This document shows positions 58,401 to 61,712 of a DNA stretch of 64,000 bases, one piece after another. Numbering within the stretch: position 1 is the first letter of the stretch; each line of letters begins with the position of its first letter. The translations under genes and the position numbers were made by a program. The stretch comes from Bufo bufo (lineage: Eukaryota > Chordata > Amphibia > Anura > Bufonidae), in contig NC_053389.1 of the NCBI RefSeq assembly GCF_905171765.1, forward strand, positions 743,319,146-743,383,145, in the 5' to 3' direction. The notes below the pieces were generated by a model. The model ran no database searches, was not told the origin of the DNA, and was given only the letters and a program-made list of their open reading frames with translations.

Positions 58401-59371
58401 TGTCAGCCGGAAGCATCCTCTAGCTTTCTGTACATTAAGTGCATGCCCTAATTGTAGGAAATCTGACTAGTGACAGATTGTTTTCAAACTAGAAATAATG
58501 ATGTTTCCTTACATAGCATTTAAGTATTAGCAGCGATTTAAAAAAAAATCCTCAAAATGCTGTTGTTGTCAGAGTGCAAGCTGCTGCGTTGTTACAGTGG
58601 GGCCCGCAAAAAGTGCAGGATGCACTCGGACCACATCCGTATTTTGCGGATACGATCGTGTGAGCGGCGGCTAGTACTGTAGTTATTCCCGGTGGAGGTG
58701 CTGTATATGTAGTGGACATATCCTGGCATGTGGTAGGGATGTCTGCTTCTCATATTCGTCAGTGGAGGAGGTTGTAGTCTGGTAAGGGCGCCTTCACACG
58801 CGGCAGATTTTGTCAGAAAATTCCGCAACTGAAAATCAGTTGCATTCACCTTAATAGGGCTGGCAGAAATCCATGTGCTTGCTGCCCCTTTCAAATGAAT
58901 GGAACTGATTTTCAGTCGCAGAATTTTCTGCCACAAAATCTGCCGCGTGTGAAGGCGCCCTAAAGAGGAGGCTGTATATTTGTGCATGGATCACAGGCAC
59001 CTTGTGTTTCTTTGCAGGTTGCCAGTCGCAGAGTCATTCAGTATGGTGCTGCCTTCATGCTGCTGCTGGGCATGATTGGGAAGTTTAGTGCCCTCTTTGC
59101 CTCTCTGCCTGATCCAATCCTCGGTGCCCTGTTCTGCACCTTGTTTGGTAAGTGGGTGACACATGATCAGCCATCAAAGTAAAAGTCATCAGTCCAGGAC
59201 TATCTGACATGTGTTGTATGTTCTTCATCTCAGGCATGATCACTGCTGTGGGGCTCTCCAACCTTCAGTTTGTGGATTTGAACTCGTCAAGGAACCTATT
59301 TGTTCTAGGTTTCTCTATTTTTTTTGGGCTCATGCTTCCCAGCTACCTAAAGCAGAACCCACTGGTGACAG
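7315..59371 (+). CDS. SLC23A2: Sodium-dependent ascorbate transporter SLC23A2 (SVCT2), 12 internal coding exons, partial at both ends
   Basis: The joined exons are 7315-7413, 22650-22766, 26189-26346, 27173-27261, 34731-34783, 35084-35265, 38448-38568, 47178-47334, 55405-55552, 56920-57025, 59018-59147 and 59234-59371. They total 1498 nt (about 499 codons) with no stop, and every intron is GT-AG. The product is a polytopic plasma-membrane symporter that takes up L-ascorbate with Na+; the NCS2 fold has 14 membrane segments. Seen in sequence: the QH pair at the exon b/c junction, the core stretch [10 protein letters not shown], and the NAT signature P-N-x-G-x4-T-K at the end of exon j. The acidic N-terminal stretch ELMAIYTTE favours SVCT2 over SVCT1. 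Human equivalents are residues about 37-542 of 650 (from memory), so the N-terminal exon and the C-terminal tail lie outside the window. No promoter is visible. Confidence 0.96.
7496..8133. mobile_element. TTAA-flanked MITE with a second MITE inserted exactly at its left end
   Basis: TTAA lies at 7496-7499 and 8130-8133. Removing the MITE at 7500-7755 and one TAA restores TTAA-AGGGAACCTGTC on the left, which mirrors GACAGGTTCCCT-TTAA on the right. So the TTAA element was there first and the TAA-targeting element landed on its border. Confidence 0.8.
7500..7755. mobile_element. PIF/Harbinger-like MITE, CATTCAGACGG type
   Basis: It is a near-perfect palindrome with ends GGGCTCATTCAGACGGCCG and its complement, flanked by TAA on both sides (7497-7499, 7756-7758). 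The interior repeats GCGGATCCGCAAAAAAACGG and GCATTCAGTATTTTTGCGG in both orientations. There is no coding frame. Confidence 0.88.
9362..11870 (+). mobile_element. About 2.5-kb TTAA-start element, no transposase (copy 1)
   Basis: It starts TTAACCCCTTCAGGACC. Blocks at 10080-11500 (CACTTTATGTGGTGATAACTTT; CTACTTCATGTTTGGATC; TTTTTGGGGACGTTA) are inverted relative to 12660-15056. A TTAA-type end (AAAGGATAACTGTCAC) at 9396 shows a nested insertion to about 10080. The 3' part is GC-rich around 11600-11800 with hairpins (CCGCGGTCAGCGCTGACCGCGG). The right border is uncertain. No transposase frame is seen. Confidence 0.65.
12232..12481. mobile_element. Half of a PIF/Harbinger-like MITE
   Basis: It starts after TTA (12229-12231) with GGGCTCTTTCACACTTGCG and matches, inverted, the right half of the element ending at 40893. 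The second half is missing, and with it part of the host foldback arm. This suggests one deletion removed both. Confidence 0.75.
12660..15056 (-). mobile_element. About 2.4-kb TTAA-start element, no transposase (copy 2, inverted)
   Basis: TTAA at 12660-12663 is followed by CCCCTTCCCGACC; the far end is GGTTTGAAGGGGTAAA (expected TTAA, mutated). It is collinear with 9362-11870 in the opposite orientation. Repeated internal blocks such as ATATTAGGTATCGCC and CCCCAAAATAGTACCAAT occur several times. No open frame of useful length exists. The TTAA target and palindromic start fit piggyBac or Kolobok; I cannot choose between them. Confidence 0.7.
15224..15462 (-). mobile_element. V-SINE/HE1-like SINE (tRNA-headed)
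   Basis: On the - strand it starts GGGCAGCACGGTGGCTCAGTGG (A-box-like) and continues to GGGCTCAAATCC (B-box-like). It then reads CATGTTCTCCCTG-, GCGTGGCTTTCC- and CGGTTTCCTCCCACACTC-type blocks typical of the conserved V-SINE centre. It ends in TATATAAGTGC plus a TTATT-rich tail. The short head is diverged and is not a functional tRNA. Confidence 0.75.
16607..17023. mobile_element. PIF/Harbinger-like MITE, diverged
   Basis: The ends are GGCTACTTTCACATCATC and ATGTTGAAAGTAGCC, with TAA on both sides (16604-16606, 17024-17026). The interior is more decayed than other copies, with one CGGATCCG, implying an older insertion. Confidence 0.75.
18370..18696. mobile_element. PIF/Harbinger-like palindromic MITE
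   Basis: It starts GGGTACTTTCACCCTGTCGG and ends TAGTGTGAAAGTACCC, with TAA on both sides (18367-18369, 18697-18699). The internal arms (GGACGGAGCTCCGGCGCAGC and inverse) are nearly perfect around a centre near 18520. Confidence 0.85.
19330..19844. mobile_element. TTAA-flanked MITE hosting a hAT MITE
   Basis: TTAA lies at 19330-19333 and 19841-19844. The arms share GAGATCTTTTTACTGAT and a GACCTAT core in inverse orientation. The interior has the GGACCCCCACCAATCAG block seen in other TTAA MITEs of this window. A half copy starting TTAAAGGTGTTTTCC follows at about 19853. Confidence 0.75.
19521..19618. mobile_element. 98-bp hAT-like MITE with perfect 8-bp duplication
   Basis: GTCACATG lies at 19513-19520 and 19619-19626. 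The element has inverted ends GGGATGAGCGAACTT and AAGTTCGCTCATCCC. The 8-bp duplication and the TAGGGATG-like end fit hAT. Confidence 0.85.
20434..21106. mobile_element. TTAA-flanked MITE containing a second TTAA MITE
   Basis: TTAA lies at 20434-20437 and 21103-21106. The outer arms are AGAGGACCTATAACCTCTCC and the inverse GGAGAGGTTACAGGTCCCCT. Inner arms around 20822-20846 and 20936-20961 (CCAGATGGTTGTTACCTGTTGG and inverse) flank a run of about 18 C. Confidence 0.8.
20574..20805. mobile_element. Nested TTAA-flanked MITE
   Basis: TTAA lies at 20574-20577 and 20802-20805 with ends AGGGGGTTTCCGAGACTATA and TATAGTCTCGGATAACCCCT. Both arms contain ATACTTACCTGG or its inverse, so the + strand has a consensus-like splice donor (CAG|GTGAGTAT, GT at 20737). 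Confidence 0.85.
22650..22766 (+). CDS. SLC23A2: SLC23A2 coding exon b (39 codons)
   Basis: The acceptor is ATGTTGCAG and the donor CAG|GTATGC; both boundaries are phase 0. It encodes [10 protein letters not shown]...[12 protein letters not shown]. The first half continues the acidic cytosolic N-terminus. [12 protein letters not shown] opens the first membrane segment, and the closing Gln is the Q of the family's QH pair, whose His starts exon c. Confidence 0.96.
22767..26188 (+). other. Intron 2 (3.4 kb)
   Basis: It holds the 30-bp minisatellite (24211-25110). A lone TTAA-type end lies at about 23778 (TTAAAGGAGTATTCCAGCC). A one-sided remnant of a TTAA MITE lies at about 25905-26005 (GACCCCCACTGATCAGATAG...CCAGAAAACCCC). 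A poly-T stretch sits at 23705-23726. The rest (22767-23770, 25111-25900) shows nothing I recognise. Confidence 0.7.
24211..25110. repeat. 30-bp minisatellite, 30 units
   Basis: There are exactly 30 units of 30 bp (consensus GCCGYACCTCATCTTGCAYCCAGGCTGGAG, in two halves). Units at 24511-24870 (12 copies, CGCACC/GCACCC form) are identical, and 24871-25080 (7 copies, CGTACC/GCATCC form) are identical. The first ten units are mixed, including CCTGTACC variants, and the last unit has CTAGC for CTTGC. Several frames on both strands stay open through the array because the period is a multiple of 3; I do not read it as protein. Confidence 0.95.
26189..26346 (+). CDS. SLC23A2: SLC23A2 coding exon c (52 codons + 2 nt)
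   Basis: The acceptor is TTTCCCTAG and the donor CAG|GTGAGA; it starts in phase 0 and ends after two bases of an Arg codon. It encodes [16 protein letters not shown]...[10 protein letters not shown]. This gives the rest of the first membrane helix and the next hydrophobic segment. Differences from human are conservative (GTVAV for [13 protein letters not shown] for ADAMCVGY). Confidence 0.97.
26347..27172 (+). other. Intron 3 (826 bp)
   Basis: It has no recognisable repeat. A short pyrimidine stretch and CATTTTCTGCAG precede exon d. Confidence 0.7.
27173..27261 (+). CDS. SLC23A2: SLC23A2 coding exon d (89 nt)
   Basis: It completes the split Arg codon, then encodes [20 protein letters not shown] and on to CNTT, ending one base into an Asp codon; the donor is G|GTAAAT. 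The hydrophobic part is the conserved third-helix region of NCS2 transporters. CNTT carries the first N-glycosylation sequon of the large extracellular loop (human N188). Confidence 0.96.
29012..29505. mobile_element. TTAA-type palindromic MITE, family shared with 57120-57606
   Basis: TTAA at 29012-29015 is followed by AGGGCATCTGTCAGCAGATTTG; the right end is CAAATCTGGTGACAGATGGC, and its TTAA is lost. The arms contain ACATGTGCACTTGGCAGCTG and TATGCAAATGAGCCTCTA in inverse orientation. Confidence 0.75.
29563..31106 (+). mobile_element. Full-length Tc1-like transposon with long terminal inverted repeats
   Basis: TA lies on both sides (29561-29562, 31107-31108). Ends are CAGTCAGGTCCATAAATATT and AATATTTATGGAGCTGACTA. 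Inverted similarity extends about 220 bp inward on each side, through CCTCCCACTTGTTA and its complement. It lies in sense orientation in intron 4. Confidence 0.92.
29921..30853 (+). pseudogene. Tc1-like transposase, nearly complete frame with upstream stops
   Basis: The open part from 30017 gives about 278 residues ending FATKY, but the same frame continues upstream through KRPGRPRK (a GRPR motif typical of Tc1 linkers). It is broken by TAG at 29972-29974 and TAA at 29927-29929. Catalytic motifs are [18 protein letters not shown] and SPDLNLIEH. Only 31 residues separate the second Asp from the Glu where Tc1 elements have 34, and NPIE has become NLIE. So there is a 3-residue in-frame loss near FFKGNVRQ. 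Intact relatives are about 340 aa. It is probably dead, yet the best preserved of the four copies here. Confidence 0.88.
32953..33277. mobile_element. PIF/Harbinger-like MITE, CCTCATGCAC type
   Basis: The ends are GGCCTCATGCACACAACTG and CGTGTGCATGAGGCC, with TTA on both sides (32950-32952, 33278-33280). Inner arms contain TTGTCCGCAAAACGAACAAG and CAGCACACGGAGTGCTG hairpins. Confidence 0.85.
33388..34513. mobile_element. Three TTAA-type MITEs in tandem, sharing border sites
   Basis: Unit 1 is 33388-33678 (AGGGGTTCCCATCTGG...CCAGATTGGAATGCCCCT). Unit 2 starts at the same TTAA (33675-33678), runs AGGGGTTGTCTGTGA to GGAGAACTCCTG, and ends at about 34041 with a mutated TAA. Unit 3 follows directly (AGGTTATCCCATAAT...ATGGGACAACCCCT) to TTAA at 34510-34513. 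Unit 2 arms hold ATACCTGCTCC and its inverse, giving a donor-like TAG|GTAAGTAT (GT at 33966). The tract ends 217 bp before exon e. Confidence 0.8.
34731..34783 (+). CDS. SLC23A2: SLC23A2 coding exon e (53 nt)
   Basis: The acceptor is CTTTCTGTAG and the donor GAG|GTAACG. It completes an Asp codon, then encodes [17 protein letters not shown] (17 codons). NGT is the second glycosylation sequon of the extracellular loop (human N196). The human exon, as I recall the protein, has six more residues (AELLHT) between NGT and EHIW, so this loop is shorter here without losing either sequon. Confidence 0.94.
34784..35083 (+). other. Intron 5 (300 bp)
   Basis: It is a short intron free of recognisable repeats. 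The acceptor is CATTATTTTATAG. Confidence 0.8.
35084..35265 (+). CDS. SLC23A2: SLC23A2 coding exon f (60 codons + 2 nt)
   Basis: It encodes [20 protein letters not shown], then [20 protein letters not shown], then [20 protein letters not shown]. The donor CT|GTAAGT splits a Leu codon. It contains two hydrophobic segments and the conserved IGPLTITP loop. It is almost identical to human, with changes such as GLLG to GFLG and TVAL to TVSL. Confidence 0.97.
35403..36587. mobile_element. TTAA-flanked foldback with tRNA-like blocks in both arms
   Basis: TTAA lies at 35403-35406 and 36584-36587. Arms of about 300 bp start AGAGGCTCTG(T)TGGCATGATC and end in the inverse. Inside, 35880-35932 reads GATCAGCCTTGTATGTAGAG then GGTTTGAATC. 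On the - strand, 36110-36038 reads TAGCTTAGTGCTAAGAGATC, GCCTTGCATG and AAGTTCAAGTCC. These look like A-box/B-box tRNA-derived sequence carried in inverted orientation. Confidence 0.7.
37920..38063. mobile_element. 144-bp hAT-like palindromic MITE
   Basis: The ends are CTGTGATGGGTAACCTCCGG and CCGGAGGTTAGCCATCACTG. The 8-bp flanks TACTGGGT (37912-37919) and TACTAGGT (38064-38071) differ at one base. The core contains AAACTACGACTCCCA and its inverse, also found at 59771-59820. Confidence 0.8.
38448..38568 (+). CDS. SLC23A2: SLC23A2 coding exon g (121 nt)
   Basis: The acceptor is TTCTTTCAG and the donor CCA|GTATGT. It completes Leu and encodes [20 protein letters not shown] then [21 protein letters not shown] hydrophobic helix is followed by the basic cytosolic loop [11 protein letters not shown]. 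The one substitution noted against human is VKL for VKF. Confidence 0.97.
39106..40123. mobile_element. PIF/Harbinger-like MITE with a second one nested inside
   Basis: The outer element starts after TTA (39103-39105) with GGCTACCTTCACACTTGCGG and ends GCTAGTGTGAAAGTACCC before TAA (40124-40126). It is the reverse-oriented family of 6054-6579. The inner element is 39208-39679 (GGGTACTTTCACATTAGTG...CAAGTGTGAAAGTACCC), with TAA at 39205-39207 and 39680-39682. Confidence 0.78.
40127..40893. mobile_element. PIF/Harbinger-like MITE with GC-rich internal palindrome
   Basis: It starts GGCTGGTTTCACACTTGCG right after the TAA that ends the previous element and ends GCAAGTGTGAAAGAGCCC at 40893 (followed by TAG). 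Between about 40266 and 40555 a palindrome contains GCTCCCGGGGCGCTCC / GGAGTGCCCGGGGAGC arms and TGACGTCA sites. Both arms carry ACTTACCGTCCG or its inverse, so the + strand has ACG|GTAAGTAT at 40474. Confidence 0.75.
41164..42229. mobile_element. TTAA-flanked element with a 250-bp-arm foldback core
   Basis: It starts TTAAAGGGGTTGTCCAGG and ends CCTGGACAACCCCTTTA; the last TTAA base is replaced by the next MITE. The core arms 41600-41860 and 41866-42115 are inverted copies (CATGACTTGGATAATAGTTA..., GGATTTGGGGGGTAC...). The centre is near 41863. Confidence 0.75.
42230..42515. mobile_element. PIF/Harbinger-like MITE, CCTCATGCAC type, at the border of a TTAA element
   Basis: It starts GGCCTCATGCACATGACC and ends GTCATGTGTAAGGTC, with TTA on both sides (42227-42229, 42516-42518). 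It is the same type as 32953-33277. The left TTA belongs to the end of the preceding TTAA element. Confidence 0.75.
43153..43530. mobile_element. TTAA MITE nested in the Tc1 copy
   Basis: TTAA lies at 43153-43156 and 43527-43530, with ends AGGGGCATTACCATCACAGA and TCTGTGATGAGCCCCT. The arms share ACAATGGGGGCATATCGCTA in inverse. Confidence 0.85.
43808..44393. mobile_element. Composite insertion: TTAA-type start plus palindrome and TTA-type end
   Basis: It starts TTAAAGGGATTCTGTCACC. A near-perfect palindrome lies at about 43995-44205 (GAAGTCTCGCGCAGACGCAG...CTGCGTCTGCGCGAGACTTC), followed by CGTGAAAAACGCAGAATATA, which resembles 63060-63230. It ends CTCGTGTGAAAGGGGCC-TTA. The two halves look like different elements fused, and the TTAA partner is missing. 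The Tc1 transposase N-terminus was lost at the same place. Confidence 0.6.
44394..46870 (+). pseudogene. Tc1-like transposase, disrupted by a hAT-like insertion
   Basis: The first part (44394-44838) reads [18 protein letters not shown], then [10 protein letters not shown] (first Asp), the [12 protein letters not shown] block, and [18 protein letters not shown] (second Asp). The insertion 44839-46664 follows. The frame then resumes as decayed sequence to 46870 ([15 protein letters not shown], ending KGGPTKY). In-frame stops lie just after the junction, and the segment that should carry the catalytic Glu is missing. It is dead by several independent lesions. Confidence 0.85.
44839..46664. mobile_element. 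1.8-kb hAT-like non-autonomous element with internal tandem arrays
   Basis: The ends are CAGGGGCATTGCTAGG and CCTAGCAACGCCCCTG. The 8-bp flanks GTTCAGAC (44831-44838) and GTTTATAC (46665-46672) differ at two bases. Array 1 (about 45200-45835) is some 13-15 irregular units with TTATTTACATGGGACTG. Array 2 (about 45860-46370) has irregular GGGGGCACT/ATTATTACTA units. No transposase is seen. Confidence 0.8.
47178..47334 (+). CDS. SLC23A2: SLC23A2 coding exon h (52 codons + 1 nt)
   Basis: The acceptor is TTCCTACAG and the donor CAT|GTAAGT. It encodes [20 protein letters not shown], then [20 protein letters not shown], then [13 protein letters not shown] long membrane helix is followed by a loop. 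Human has IILAILVSW and DSTKYG here. It ends one base into a Phe codon. Confidence 0.97.
47850..49411 (-). mobile_element. Tc1/mariner-type transposon, near full length
   Basis: TA lies at 47848-47849 and 49412-49413. The left end is CAGGGAGTGCAGAATTATTA and the right end TAATAATTCTGCACGCAGTG. Inner blocks GCATAATTATTAGGCAACTT and AAGTTGCCTAATAATTATGC are a second inverted pair near each end. It is antisense to SLC23A2. Confidence 0.92.
48178..49193 (-). pseudogene. Tc1/mariner transposase with one frameshift (D-D37-E spacing)
   Basis: Frame 1 starts at the ATG at 49193 ([16 protein letters not shown]) and contains helix-turn-helix-like [21 protein letters not shown] small deletion around 48800 shifts the frame. 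Frame 2 continues [20 protein letters not shown] (first Asp), FMQDNAPSH (second Asp) and [11 protein letters not shown] (Glu), ending GGYIGH at 48178. There are 37 residues between the second Asp and the Glu, unlike classical Tc1 (34). Apart from the frameshift it is nearly complete (about 335 codons in all). Confidence 0.9.
50108..52665 (+). mobile_element. 2.6-kb TTAA element with hairpin array (same family as 63371-end)
   Basis: It starts TTAACCGCCTCCGGACCGCC and ends GGTCATTAAGGGTGTTTAA. It includes stem-loops at 50234-50400 (ACAGCCTGCCAGCG.., TATTAGACGCTGTTTTGATA..), the array at 50576-51107, and paired blocks ACATGTGACCCCATTT / AAAATGGGGTCACATGTG at 51330-51560 and 51700-51930. No transposase frame is seen. 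63371-64000 repeats its first part in the same orientation. Confidence 0.75.
50576..51107. repeat. Array of three hairpins plus a fourth start, about 167-187 bp apart
   Basis: GTAAGSCTCYATTCAGACG starts at 50575, 50742, 50917 and 51104. Each of the first three closes as CGTCTGAATGGAGCCTTACA. Between hairpins lies GATCAATGACAGGGG..ATATAGACTCCCTKATCACC. Hairpin interiors differ in length and carry CGGATCCG. Confidence 0.85.
52662..53006. mobile_element. TTAA MITE sharing the end site of the preceding element
   Basis: TTAA lies at 52662-52665 and 53003-53006, with AGGAGTTAACC and GAGAATCCCT ends. It has the GGGGGTCCAACC / GGTTGGACCCCCG pair typical of this group. Confidence 0.7.
53670..53765. 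mobile_element. Small palindromic MITE, CACTAGGGGGAGC type
   Basis: CACTAGGGGGAGCACACTG and the inverse CAGTGAGCTCCCCCTAGTG lie about 95 bp apart end to end. Target duplication was not resolved. Confidence 0.65.
55405..55552 (+). CDS. SLC23A2: SLC23A2 coding exon i (148 nt), transport-core helix
   Basis: It completes Phe, then encodes [40 protein letters not shown] and PPPIHAIN, ending AG of an Arg codon. The stretch [13 protein letters not shown] is the conserved NCS2 core helix whose acidic residue contacts substrate in family structures. It is identical to human over this stretch as I recall it. The donor AG|GTTAAT is a poor match to consensus. Confidence 0.97.
55553..56919 (+). other. 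Intron 9 (1.4 kb)
   Basis: Bases 55553-56094 look unique; 56095-56876 is a foldback insertion with its duplications. The 43 bases between the insertion and exon j hold a branch-point-like TTCTAATTGAC and ACATAACAG. Confidence 0.8.
56095..56876. mobile_element. Foldback insertion flanked by 13-bp direct repeats
   Basis: ATGACCTATACAG lies at 56095-56107 and 56864-56876. Between them, arms 56108-56440 and about 56455-56782 are near-perfect inverted copies (start AAAAGACCGGCACTCGCTG, with GTGACGCGTTTCGGTGCTAC; AATAAAAGCAGCAAGAATTT on the + strand of the right arm). A further unpaired 80 bp (GTGTTTTATTGGGAATGCC... to 56863) follows the right arm. No coding frame is present. A 13-bp duplication is longer than usual for DNA transposons and recalls target-primed retroposition. 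Confidence 0.75.
56920..57025 (+). CDS. SLC23A2: SLC23A2 coding exon j (106 nt) with the NAT signature
   Basis: It completes Arg, then encodes [20 protein letters not shown] and [15 protein letters not shown]; the donor is [19 protein letters not shown] fits the nucleobase-ascorbate signature [QEP]-N-x-G-x4-T-[RKG], part of the substrate-binding helix. [12 protein letters not shown] is identical to human as remembered. Confidence 0.97.
57120..57606. mobile_element. TTAA-type palindromic MITE, second copy of the 29012 family
   Basis: It starts (C)TAAAGGGCATCCGTCACCAG and ends CTGACAGATGCCCCCTAA; both TTAA sites have mutated to CTAA. The interior matches 29012-29505 in the same order (ACATGTGCACTTGGCAGCTG, TATGCAAATGAGCCTCTAGG). 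Confidence 0.8.
58786..58960. mobile_element. 175-bp PIF/Harbinger-like MITE, near-perfect palindrome
   Basis: It starts GGGCGCCTTCACACGCGGC and ends with the exact inverse; TAA is on both sides (58783-58785, 58961-58963). The arms match for about 45 bp (GCGGCAGATTTTGTCAGAAA / TTTTCTGCCACAAAATCTGC). It ends 57 bp before exon k. Confidence 0.88.
59018..59147 (+). CDS. SLC23A2: SLC23A2 coding exon k (43 codons + 1 nt)
   Basis: The acceptor is TCTTTGCAG and the donor TTTG|GTAAGT. It encodes [20 protein letters not shown] then [20 protein letters not shown] then TLF. One membrane helix is followed by the SLPDP re-entrant-type region. Human has VGSRRVIQCGAALMLAL; the Cys-to-Tyr and Gly-to-Ala changes lie before the helix. 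Confidence 0.97.
59148..59233 (+). other. Intron 11 (86 bp)
   Basis: This is the only very short intron in the window. It contains TCTGACATGTG and CTTCATCTCAG before exon l and no repeats. Confidence 0.85.
59234..59371 (+). CDS. SLC23A2: SLC23A2 coding exon l (138 nt)
   Basis: It completes Gly, then encodes [40 protein letters not shown] and NPLVT, ending one base into a Gly codon; the donor is G|GTAAGT. It spans two hydrophobic segments with the [12 protein letters not shown] loop. The following human segment (ITGIDQVLN...) is not found in the remaining 4.6 kb. Confidence 0.97.
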
Positions 59372-59568
59372 GTAAGTGCAACCCTAACAGATGAATGAAT
59401 ATTACGCAAGTATTTCTCATTTTCAGAATGTTTATTCTGACAATGGCACGTACAAATAATGTATGTGTGAACAGGCCATTAGGAGCTTACCTTCTCAAGG
59501 GTTGTCTTCATCAGTCATAGATGGTCCGCAGCTGGCCATGCACTTCAGATAGCTAGTTCCACTGGCGG

Positions 59569-59607
<39 letters not shown>

Positions 59608-59851
59608 CTCCTATACACATGCATGCTCTGCTCGGGCCTGTGTGCATGTATTCTGAATGGGGATAGGGGAGTAAGCCAGAACAAAAAGATTTGGCGTGTT
59701 GTAAGCCAACAGTCCTTCTATCCCCCTGAAGTATGCCATTAGGGGAAGTTGCCATATCCCATACGATAACCCAGCAAACTTTTGGCGCTCCAGTTGTTGT
59801 GAAACTACAACTCCCAGCATGCACACTTGCTCAGCTGTTCTTGTAACTGCC

Positions 59852-61427
59852 TGTGACGAATACCACACCTCATGCCCACTTGACGTCAACTACGAGACGC
59901 AGTATGGTCACCTGTTATCAAAGCGTGATGTTCCGCCCTCCAGAGGAGCAGGTAAGGTCAGCTTGGTACAGTTTACACAGACACCTCTTGTCCACGCGGG
60001 CACAGAGAGGCAACAAGCTGAGAGAGCCTTTTCACTGTCGCAGCGAAACAGCTCTTTCTCAGCCGGATAATCTGCCACCAGCTTCTCATTTGATATAAGC
60101 CTGGTCCGCTAACGGGATTTTATAGGGTGAGAAACCAACCCGCGGTAACTTATAACTAGGCCAAAACACGGACTTCGGGATTCGTTATCGAGATACAAGA
60201 CAGCACAAGATTTAATTATATATTTAATCGCCTTAAGGGCTCACTAGATAACACAATATACACTAAGAATATTTACAGTGGTGTGAGGTTACAAATTACA
60301 GGTTATATGGGTACAACAGGGTTAAGCAGAGCAAAAGTCAGTTACCGGGTAGATGAATATTCCTTTGCTGTATTCACATGGAGGGCAGTGATGTCAGCTG
60401 GTTTCCAAGTCTCTCCAAACACATTTGCACAATGTGACCCCCTTTCAGAAAAAGACACGCCCGCTTGCTGGCACAAGCCTTTTAACCTGAAGCCGGTCCC
60501 TCCCCCTGGCCTTTGGGATGGGTCCACCCCCCCCCCTCCCTTCCTCTGCTGGGCTGGCAGCAACTTACCCATAAAACCCTTTAGGGCTGTTTCACACGAG
60601 CAAGTCCATTGCGGGAATCGCGCTCCATTTGTGAGTGTGATCCTCCGCTCTGGTCTTGCAGGAGCGCACGCCCTTATCATGATTTATAATGCTATGTGTC
60701 TCTACATGGCTTTTTTTCCACAGAATCATAGTGACATAAAGCTGTCATTATGATTCTGTAGAAATAAGGTCAAGTAGAGGCACATAGCATTATAAATCAT
60801 GATAATGCCGTGCGCTCCTGCAAGTCCAGAGCAGAAGATCACACTCGCACATGGAGCGTGATTCCCGCAATGGACTCGCTTGTGTGAAACAGCCCTTAGG
60901 GTTCATCGCTCCAGGCCAGAAGGTCACAGAGAGATGGTTCTGGGACCAACGAATCCGCCTGGGTTCCGGCTACAAGTGGTACCATTATTGGATTTCTGTG
61001 GGGAGATATGCATATCTCCCTTCCCTGGCATCCTATTATCAAGCCAGGACCACGTGGATGTTTGGCTTTGCCCCAGGATCGCAAAAAGATAACCGAATTA
61101 TGTCTGGGATGGACGGACGAATTCCTTATGAAATGTCAGTGCCAACATGGCTGTGGGAAAGTGATAGATTTGGTCCAGGGCTGAGGCCTCCTGCCGGGAG
61201 TTTTCCTGCTACATCCTCTTGGTGCCTGTCAGCTGAAAAAGTTGTGACTTTATCCACCTGGGGCCTCCTTGAAGCATGGACCCCTGGGGGGTTTTCTCCC
61301 CTGCTATCTGACAGAAGATGGCTGGGGGGTGAGAACATATTTTGCATGTACACTGACTGTGTACATGCAAAAGGTGAATCAAATGAAAATCAGGGCTGCC
61401 AGTGAATGATAATCTATATTCCTCACA
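59852..61427. mobile_element. Solo-LTR-like insertion with 5-bp duplication, carrying a MITE
   Basis: It starts TGTGACGAATACC and ends ATTCCTCACA (TG...CA). CTGCC lies on both sides (59847-59851, 61428-61432), and the host MITE continues across the junction. Removing the MITE at 60584-60895 leaves about 1.26 kb. No internal coding domain is seen. The frame at 60851-61405 is inside it, starts within the MITE and has no recognisable motif. Confidence 0.65.
60584..60895. mobile_element. PIF/Harbinger-like MITE nested in the LTR-like element
   Basis: The ends are GGGCTGTTTCACACGAGCAAG and CTTGTGTGAAACAGCCC, with TTA on both sides (60581-60583, 60896-60898). The arms match through GTCCATTGCGGGAATCGCGC, and the centre has TAGCATTATAAATCATGATA hairpins. 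Confidence 0.88.
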
Positions 61428-61712
61428 CTGCCATTGAAGTGATTGGAGCATTCTGAATTGTAGTTTCAGCACAGCAATTTGTTTCATTTATCCAAGAGCT
61501 ATAACTTTTTTATTTTTCCATCAAAGCAGCCATATGCGGACTTGTATTTTGTGAGACAAGTTGTAATTTTTTTTATGCCACCATTTTTTCGTACACATAA
61601 CTTACTGATTAACATTTATTAACTCTTTCTCAGAGGGAGTTGGGAATAAAACAGCAATACTGTCATTGAGTTTTAACGCTATAAATTTTGTGGCCTTCAT
61701 TTTTCGGCATAA

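Larger units (their letters stand above)
57026..59017 (+). other. Intron 10 (2.0 kb)
   Basis: It contains MITEs at 57120-57606 and 58786-58960. A short fragment at 58600-58670 (GCAAAAAGTGCAGG..TATTTTGCGGATACG) resembles the interior of TAA/TTA MITEs. 57610-58590 shows nothing I recognise. Confidence 0.7.
59765..61487. mobile_element. hAT-like small MITE split by an LTR-like insertion
   Basis: The left half (GCGCTCCAGTTGTTGTGAAAC, TACAACTCCCAGCATGC) is related to 37920-38063. The right half (ATTGAAGTGATTGGAGCATT, CTGAATTGTAGTTTCAGCAC) resumes after 61432. Outer borders are approximate. Confidence 0.6.

Noticed and set aside
60851..61405. 184-residue plus-strand frame as a host or retroelement gene
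   Set aside because: It starts inside a nested MITE and crosses its border into LTR-like sequence. No motif or conserved domain is visible.
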